NCBI RefSeq assembly: GCF_001703635.1
Contig: NZ_LQZT01000005.1
Coordinates: forward strand, 42,863-106,862
DNA length: 64,000 bases
Reading direction: 5' to 3'
From: Parahoeflea olei
GTDB taxonomy: Bacteria; Pseudomonadota; Alphaproteobacteria; Rhizobiales; Rhizobiaceae
Shown here: positions 59,419-64,000 of the stretch, in pieces
Layout: each line of letters opens with the position of its first letter
How positions within the stretch are numbered: the stretch's first letter is position 1
The notes under the pieces: generated by a model
The model's database searches: none
What the model saw: only the letters and a program-made list of their open reading frames with translations
Told to the model about the DNA's origin: nothing
Made by a program: the position numbers and the translations under genes

Positions 59419-61176
59419 TCACGACCGGCGTTGGCCGCGTCCGGCGAGCGCCTGCCAGGGCAAGGCGTCGGGGGGCAACCGCCGCGCCAGCGCCTGCATC
59501 GCCAGCATAAGCGCGAGCACCATCAGCGTTGCCGACACCGCCACCGCCGCAGCTTCCGAACCGAGCCCCGAATCCTCGAGGCTCAGGAGCGCCACGCCCA
59601 GCGTCTCCGTCCCCGCCGACCACAACAGGGCCGACACGGTCAGTTCGTTGAAGGCGAGCAGGAACACCATCAGCATGCCCGCGAACACGGCGGGAAACAC
59701 GAGCGGCAGCACGATGTGACGCAGCCTGTGGCGCAGCCCAGCCCCGTCGCAGACCGCCGCCTCCTGCACCGCCTCGTCCAGCGTCGCCATCGCCGCCAGC
59801 ACCGGTTTCAGGGCAATGGCGTAGAAGCGGGCGTGATAGGCAAACAGGATGATCCAGGGCGTGGCATAGATCGAGATGCCGATCAGCGGCAGCGGCTTGA
59901 TGAACAACAGGATGCAGGCGATCGCCAGCACGATGCCCGGAACCGCATAGGGAAGCTCGATCAGCGCGAAAGCCAGTGTCCGCGGCTTGGGCTTGAGACG
60001 GTCGAGCACATGCGCCGAAACCAGCGTGATGACCGCGAGACTCAGCGCCGTCCCGCCTGCCAGGAGGGTCGAATTGCGGAACGCCCTGACGGTCAGGTCC
60101 TGCCGGAACAGGACCTCGGCATATTGCGCGAAGGTCAGGCTCGCCCAGGAGAGCCGGACCCCATAGGCCGGCACCAGCGACGTCGCCAGGAGCGAGGCGA
60201 GCGGCAACAGGATGGTGAGCGCGACAAAGGCCCAGACCGCGAACTCGACAACGGGGCGCCAGCGGCCAAGCTCCCAGAACGGCTCCAGCCGGTGATCGGC
60301 TTCGAGCCGGTTGGTGGCGCGCGCCAGTACCGCCCCTGCGGCAAGAACGCCTGCGCAAGCGATCGCCGCAATCAGCACGGAGATCGCCGCCGCGTCATTG
60401 ATCCCGCCAGGCCCGAAGCTCGCGAGCTTGCGAAACAGCAGCGTCGGCAACGTGACATATCCGACCGGCAATCCGAGCATGGCCGGGATCCCGAAATTGC
60501 CCGCGCCGGCGACGAAGACCAGAAGCGCCGCGGTGAGCAGGAACGGCCTGAGCAGCGGCAGGAGGATCCAGGCCACCACCTGACGGGGGTGGGCGCCCTC
60601 AAGCCGCGCCGCCTCGATCAGCGGCCGGGGGATCGACGCGAGCCCGGAGGCGAGCGTGATGGCAACCAGCGGCGCATGGTGCAGGCCCATCACCAGGATG
60701 ATGCCGAACTGGCCGAGCATCGGGTTCGGCGTGCCGGGCGCCGGCGCCAGACCGGCAAGCTTGAGCAGCGGCGACGCCGGGCCGAACAGCGTCTTGAACG
60801 CCAGCGCCGAAATCTGCGGCGCGATCATCAGCGACAGCACCATGAGAAAGGCGAGCGCGGTGGCCGCACGGATCGTCGTCACCGACAGCACCAGCGCAAA
60901 GCCGGTGCCGACCAGCATCGCCAGACCGCCCGACCCGAGCGCGACGACCAGGGTGTTGCGGGTGGCGCGCCAGACATCGGGCGCATCGATCACCTGCCAG
61001 AACCCGGCGAGGCCGTCGTCGAAGGCGGCCAGGAGCAGCCGCCCCACCGGCAACACCGAGAACAGCACGATGAAAACCACAAGCGCCAGCGTGAGGCCAC
61101 GTCCCTCGCGCTGGCGCCATCCGGTGGATGCTCCGAACCGCCGAAGGCGCGGAGCCTGTTCTGCCTGGGCCGTCAC
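59419..61176 (-). CDS. Iron(III)-type ABC transporter permease (fused, two domains)
   Basis: 585 residues from a GTG start at 61176 with AAGGG upstream. About twelve membrane segments in two binding-protein-dependent permease domains, each with an EAA loop: EAARLEGAHPRQVVAWILLP and EAAVCDGAGLRHRLRHIVLP. Fused permeases of this kind (FbpB/ThiP/PhnU groups) import ferric iron, thiamine or phosphonates. It follows the binding protein gene after 9 bp. No ATP-binding subunit gene lies downstream; the next gene is the MOSC gene. Confidence 0.92.
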   Translation of the reverse strand: MTAQAEQAPRLRRFGASTGWRQREGRGLTLALVVFIVLFSVLPVGRLLLAAFDDGLAGFWQVIDAPDVWRATRNTLVVALGSGGLAMLVGTGFALVLSVTTIRAATALAFLMVLSLMIAPQISALAFKTLFGPASPLLKLAGLAPAPGTPNPMLGQFGIILVMGLHHAPLVAITLASGLASIPRPLIEAARLEGAHPRQVVAWILLPLLRPFLLTAALLVFVAGAGNFGIPAMLGLPVGYVTLPTLLFRKLASFGPGGINDAAAISVLIAAIACAGVLAAGAVLARATNRLEADHRLEPFWELGRWRPVVEFAVWAFVALTILLPLASLLATSLVPAYGVRLSWASLTFAQYAEVLFRQDLTVRAFRNSTLLAGGTALSLAVITLVSAHVLDRLKPKPRTLAFALIELPYAVPGIVLAIACILLFIKPLPLIGISIYATPWIILFAYHARFYAIALKPVLAAMATLDEAVQEAAVCDGAGLRHRLRHIVLPLVFPAVFAGMLMVFLLAFNELTVSALLWSAGTETLGVALLSLEDSGLGSEAAAVAVSATLMVLALMLAMQALARRLPPDALPWQALAGRGQRRS

Positions 61177-61185
61177 GGGCTGCCC

Positions 61186-62172
61186 TTACTGGCCGAAGAT
61201 CTCGGCGAAACGTTTGGTGTTGGCGTCAGCCTCGCCGAGCGCCCTGGCGGCGTCGAACGGCATCACCTTGATGCTGGCGCGATCCGGAAAGCCTGCAGGC
61301 ACGGCCACGTCGGGATGGGCCGGCAGATACCCCTGGCTCAGCGCCAGTTCCTGGCCTTCGCGCGAAATCAGGAAGTCGACAAAGGCCTTGGCCGCCTCGG
61401 GATTCTGGGTCGAAGCCAGGATCGCCACCGGCTCGGAGATCGTCGACACGCCCTCTTCCGGGAACACGAATTCGACCGGCGCGCCCTTGGCCTTCTCGCG
61501 GATCGGCAGGAAGTCGACCACCATGCCATAGAGCTTCTCGCCGCCGGCCACCTGCTTGAGCACGCCGCCATTGCCGCCCGAGGCCTGCGCGCCATTGGCG
61601 GCGAGCGCTTCGTAATAGCCCCAGCCGGCGTCGAGATTGTCGACCAGCGTCGCGGTATGGATCAGCGCCGCGCCCGAAGTCAGCGGCGACGGCATGGCGA
61701 CCTGCCCCTTGGCCTCGTCTTTGAGCAGGTCTTCCCAGGAGGACGGGACCATGGTGGCGGCGGTATTGTAGATGATGCCGGTGGTGATCAGCTTGGTGCC
61801 GAACCAGGTCTTGTCCGGGTCATGAATGCCCTCGGCATAGGCCGCTGTGTCCGCTTCCGGGTGGGCCATCAGGAGATCGCGCGCCTTCAGCCCTTCCATG
61901 GTGACGCTGTCGGCGATCAGCAGCACATCGGCAGGGGTCGAGCCCGCGGCCAGCTCGGCCTCAAGCTTGGCCATGATCTTGGTGGTGCCGTCGCGCACGA
62001 AGGTCACCGTGACATCCGGATAGGCCGCCATGAAGGCATCGACGGACTGCTGGGCATCGGTGTTGGGCTGGCTGGTGTAGAGCGTCAGCGTGCCCTCGAC
62101 GGCGCGCGCGGGGCCGGCAAGAAGGGCGAGCGACAGCGCGAGGCCAAGCGAAAGCGGGATCGATCTGGTCAT
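61186..62172 (-). CDS. ABC transporter periplasmic binding protein (iron(III)/2-aminoethylphosphonate type)
   Basis: 328 residues from ATG at 62172 with GGAG upstream. Sec signal (IPLSLGLALSLALLAGPARA), then the family start GTLTLYTSQPNTDAQQSVDA, DVLLIADSVTMEGLKARDLL and TGIIYNTAATMVPSSWEDLL. NPEAAKAFVDFLISREGQEL is the usual C-terminal block. Ligand probably ferric iron or a phosphonate-like anion; the iron Tyr pair cannot be assigned with confidence. Confidence 0.92.
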   Translation of the reverse strand: MTRSIPLSLGLALSLALLAGPARAVEGTLTLYTSQPNTDAQQSVDAFMAAYPDVTVTFVRDGTTKIMAKLEAELAAGSTPADVLLIADSVTMEGLKARDLLMAHPEADTAAYAEGIHDPDKTWFGTKLITTGIIYNTAATMVPSSWEDLLKDEAKGQVAMPSPLTSGAALIHTATLVDNLDAGWGYYEALAANGAQASGGNGGVLKQVAGGEKLYGMVVDFLPIREKAKGAPVEFVFPEEGVSTISEPVAILASTQNPEAAKAFVDFLISREGQELALSQGYLPAHPDVAVPAGFPDRASIKVMPFDAARALGEADANTKRFAEIFGQ

Positions 62173-62355
62173 GGGAAACTCCGGTCGTGGTCGGGACAAG
62201 GACGGCCGAGCCATAGCGACGCTTGATAACAGTCCCATGACAGCCCCGCAACCGGCGCCGCAACCCCGGATGGCGATGGCAATTCACCAATCCTGCCGAG
62301 TGTGGTAGGGTCGGCAGCTCGACTACCGCGCAGACGCCGGACAGGGAGAGCGCTG

Positions 62356-62790
62356 ATGATGTCTGCCCGTCGTGTCAACCGGATACCCGCCAGCGCTCTC
62401 TGCCTCTCGCTCGGGCTGACGCTCGGGCATGCCACCGCGGCGCCTGCGGCCGATCTGTCCTGCAACGGGCTGCTCGAGCCCGGGCAGACCATGATCTGCT
62501 CCGGCTTCGAGCCCAACTGGGCGCTCAAGCTCGAATGCAATGGCAGCATGAGCTCAAGCTTCATCGACGCGTTTTCCGGCGACGGCATCCAGACGACGCC
62601 GGGCAGCGTCGGTTTCGCGACCGAAAATCCCTGGCGGCTCGAAACCAGCCATCCGGTGACCGGTTCCCTTGCCTATACGCCGGGAGGCTGCACCGACGAG
62701 AGCGACGCCGTGCGCGACTTCACCTTCACCCCCACCGGCGCGCCGGGGCTATCCGAACCATTCTATCCGTTCTGCTGCCGGATCGAGTAG
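62356..62790 (+). CDS. Small secreted Cys-rich protein (COG3650-like)
   Basis: 144 residues from ATG at 62356 with GGGAGAG upstream (a second ATG directly follows). Sec signal (RIPASALCLSLGLTLGHATA). The mature part ADLSCNGLLEPGQTMICSGF followed by EPNWALKLECNGSMSSSFID resembles the EPxW motif of COG3650-type periplasmic domains. Five or six Cys suggest disulphides. Function unknown. Confidence 0.72.
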   Translation: MMSARRVNRIPASALCLSLGLTLGHATAAPAADLSCNGLLEPGQTMICSGFEPNWALKLECNGSMSSSFIDAFSGDGIQTTPGSVGFATENPWRLETSHPVTGSLAYTPGGCTDESDAVRDFTFTPTGAPGLSEPFYPFCCRIE

Positions 62791-62797
62791 CCCCCCC

Positions 62798-63169
62798 TCA
62801 CGCGGGGCAGATGCGTCCGAGCATGCCGGCGATGTCCTGTTCGGTATAGGGCTTGGCGACCACCGGGTGGTGGGCCAGATCGTCGCTGAGGCCGCTTGCG
62901 CCGTAGCCGCTCGCGAAGACGAGCGGGATGCCGAGTTGATCGAGCCGGCGGGCGTAGGGAAAGATGCGCTCGCCGGCGATGTTGACATCGAGGATCGCCG
63001 CATCCGCCCGGAAGTCGCCGCTGAGCATCTTGTCCAGGTCCCGCAGCGTCATCACCGGGCCGATCACCGCATAGCCGAGATCCTCCAGGATCATTTCGAG
63101 ATTGATCGCGATCAGGCTTTCGTCCTCGACGATGAGAACGGACATCGGTTTCGGCGTGTCGGACATCAT
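62798..63169 (-). CDS. Single-domain response regulator
   Basis: 123 residues from ATG at 63169, which overlaps the kinase stop (ATGA). Receiver domain only: SVLIVEDESLIAINLEMILE with the acidic pair, phospho-acceptor Asp in RADAAILDVNIAGERIFPYA, conserved Ser in LVFASGYGASGLSDD and Lys in HPVVAKPYTEQDIAGM. No output domain, so it signals by protein contact. It is partnered with the HWE kinase upstream. Confidence 0.93.
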   Translation of the reverse strand: MMSDTPKPMSVLIVEDESLIAINLEMILEDLGYAVIGPVMTLRDLDKMLSGDFRADAAILDVNIAGERIFPYARRLDQLGIPLVFASGYGASGLSDDLAHHPVVAKPYTEQDIAGMLGRICPA

Positions 63170-64000
63170 GGCTGGGCTTTCTCGCCGCGCAACACGGCAG
63201 CTTCGAGGGTGACGATGCAGGAGAACCTCTGGTCGCGGAACGAGGGGGCGTAGGAGCCGCCGAACTCGCCCGCCACGATGCTCTCGATCAGGCGGGTGCC
63301 GAAGCCCTTCCTGTCCGGCTGAACGGCGGGCGGACCGCCCGATTCCCGCCAGGCAAGCGTGAGGTGTCCTTCCGGCTCCTCGCGCCAGACGATGGCGACG
63401 GTTCCGGTTTCGCTGCTCAGGGCGCCGTATTTGACGGCATTGGTGGCAAGCTCGTGCACCAACATGGCCAGCGAAATCGAGGCCCGGGGCGAGAGCGTGA
63501 AGCGCGGCCCGTCGAGGCTGATGCGCTCCGGGTCGAAAACAGCGACTTCCTGGCCGATGATCTCGCCGAGATCGGCGCTGGTCCATTCCTGCGCGCTCAA
63601 CAGATTGTGCGCCTTGGACAGCGCCGCGAGCCGGGCGCCGATGGCCTGCTTCGCCGAGGCCGGATCGGCGGCCGACCGCAGCGTCTGGGCGACGATCGAC
63701 TGCACGGATGCGAGCGTGTTCTTGACCCGGTGGTTGAGTTCCTCCAGCAGCAGGCGCTGCCGGTGCTGCCGCTTGACGTCCTCGCTGCGGTCGCTGCCCT
63801 GGACGAACACGCCGGTGATGGTGCCGTCGGTGTCGCGGATCGCATCATAGGAGAAATCGAGATAAGTCTCCTGCAAGTCGTCGGATCCAGGCTTGCGGAT
63901 CATCACCCGTCGCGCCTCGGCCTGGTATTGCCGCCCGGTGCGGTAGACCTCGTCGAGAAGATCGAGAATGCCCTGCTCGCGGACCTCGGGAATCGCCACG
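63166..64000 (-). CDS. PAS-HWE histidine kinase (5' end outside window)
   Basis: Sensor kinase of the HWE family, found mainly in alphaproteobacteria. The visible 278 residues start inside a PAS domain (LDFSYDAIRDTDGTITGVFV), followed by the phospho-acceptor helix LLEELNHRVKNTLASVQSIV and an ATP domain with LAMLVHELATNAVKYGALS. The WxE signature is in LTLAWRESGGPPAVQPDRKG. The frame runs to the right edge, so the N-terminus is missing. A GTG at 63999 is probably internal. It overlaps the response regulator gene. Confidence 0.92.
   Translation of the reverse strand, partial: VAIPEVREQGILDLLDEVYRTGRQYQAEARRVMIRKPGSDDLQETYLDFSYDAIRDTDGTITGVFVQGSDRSEDVKRQHRQRLLLEELNHRVKNTLASVQSIVAQTLRSAADPASAKQAIGARLAALSKAHNLLSAQEWTSADLGEIIGQEVAVFDPERISLDGPRFTLSPRASISLAMLVHELATNAVKYGALSSETGTVAIVWREEPEGHLTLAWRESGGPPAVQPDRKGFGTRLIESIVAGEFGGSYAPSFRDQRFSCIVTLEAAVLRGEKAQP

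Overview
The window reads as ordinary chromosome of a GC-rich alphaproteobacterium, most likely Hyphomicrobiales (Rhizobiales). The evidence is the FtsZ with a very long Pro/Ala-rich linker, the gene order ftsQ-ftsA-ftsZ-lpxC-bamD, the short spacing typical of rhizobial murein genes, TTAA-N7-TTAG boxes resembling CtrA sites, and an HWE-type histidine kinase. No rRNA, tRNA, insertion sequence, prophage or CRISPR array was found. The one structural RNA is RNase P RNA.

Positions 1-24800 hold the division and cell wall (dcw) cluster, read right to left: mraZ-rsmH-ftsL-ftsI-murE-murF-mraY-murD-ftsW-murG-murC-murB, then ddlB-ftsQ-ftsA-ftsZ, then lpxC and bamD (cut by the left edge). Most junctions are start/stop overlaps. 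The cluster is split between murB and ddlB by three genes unrelated to murein synthesis: a DmpA/P1-type aminopeptidase on the opposite strand and two paralogous membrane diguanylate cyclases. The paralogues share a 35-bp upstream element. The mraZ promoter is overlaid by a TGGG array with 10-bp period (MraZ boxes).

Positions 24800-32500 carry a threonine-aldolase-like PLP enzyme, a DUF2087 protein, and a TetR gene divergent from a probable periplasmic molybdenum hydroxylase operon ([2Fe-2S] subunit, Tat-exported molybdopterin subunit, c-type cytochrome, small membrane protein). A clear operator/promoter lies between them. An SH3-domain secreted protein and rnpB follow.

Positions 32600-50000 hold a MATE exporter, an orphan TadG-like protein, four peptidoglycan hydrolases (SLT lipoprotein, AmpD-like amidase, GH25 lipoprotein, MltB-like transglycosylase), a TerB/J-domain protein, an EamA transporter, an aldo/keto reductase, a MarR regulator divergent from a fused 5-oxoprolinase (HyuA-HyuB), a GGDEF protein with a decayed EAL domain, and a KefB-like antiporter.

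Positions 50000-64000 hold a TRAP transporter operon, an ornithine-decarboxylase-like enzyme, another EamA transporter, a 25-residue membrane protein with its own RBS and terminator, metF preceded by an ArsR-methyltransferase fusion under a large inverted repeat, a MOSC protein, an iron-type ABC permease and binding protein without an ATPase, a small secreted protein, and a response regulator/HWE kinase pair cut by the right edge.

I did not find a clearly new multi-gene system. The most notable items are the cyclic-di-GMP insertion in the dcw cluster with its shared upstream element, the metF regulator with its 38-bp inverted repeat, the 25-residue protein, and the divergent TetR/molybdenum-hydroxylase and MarR/oxoprolinase control regions.
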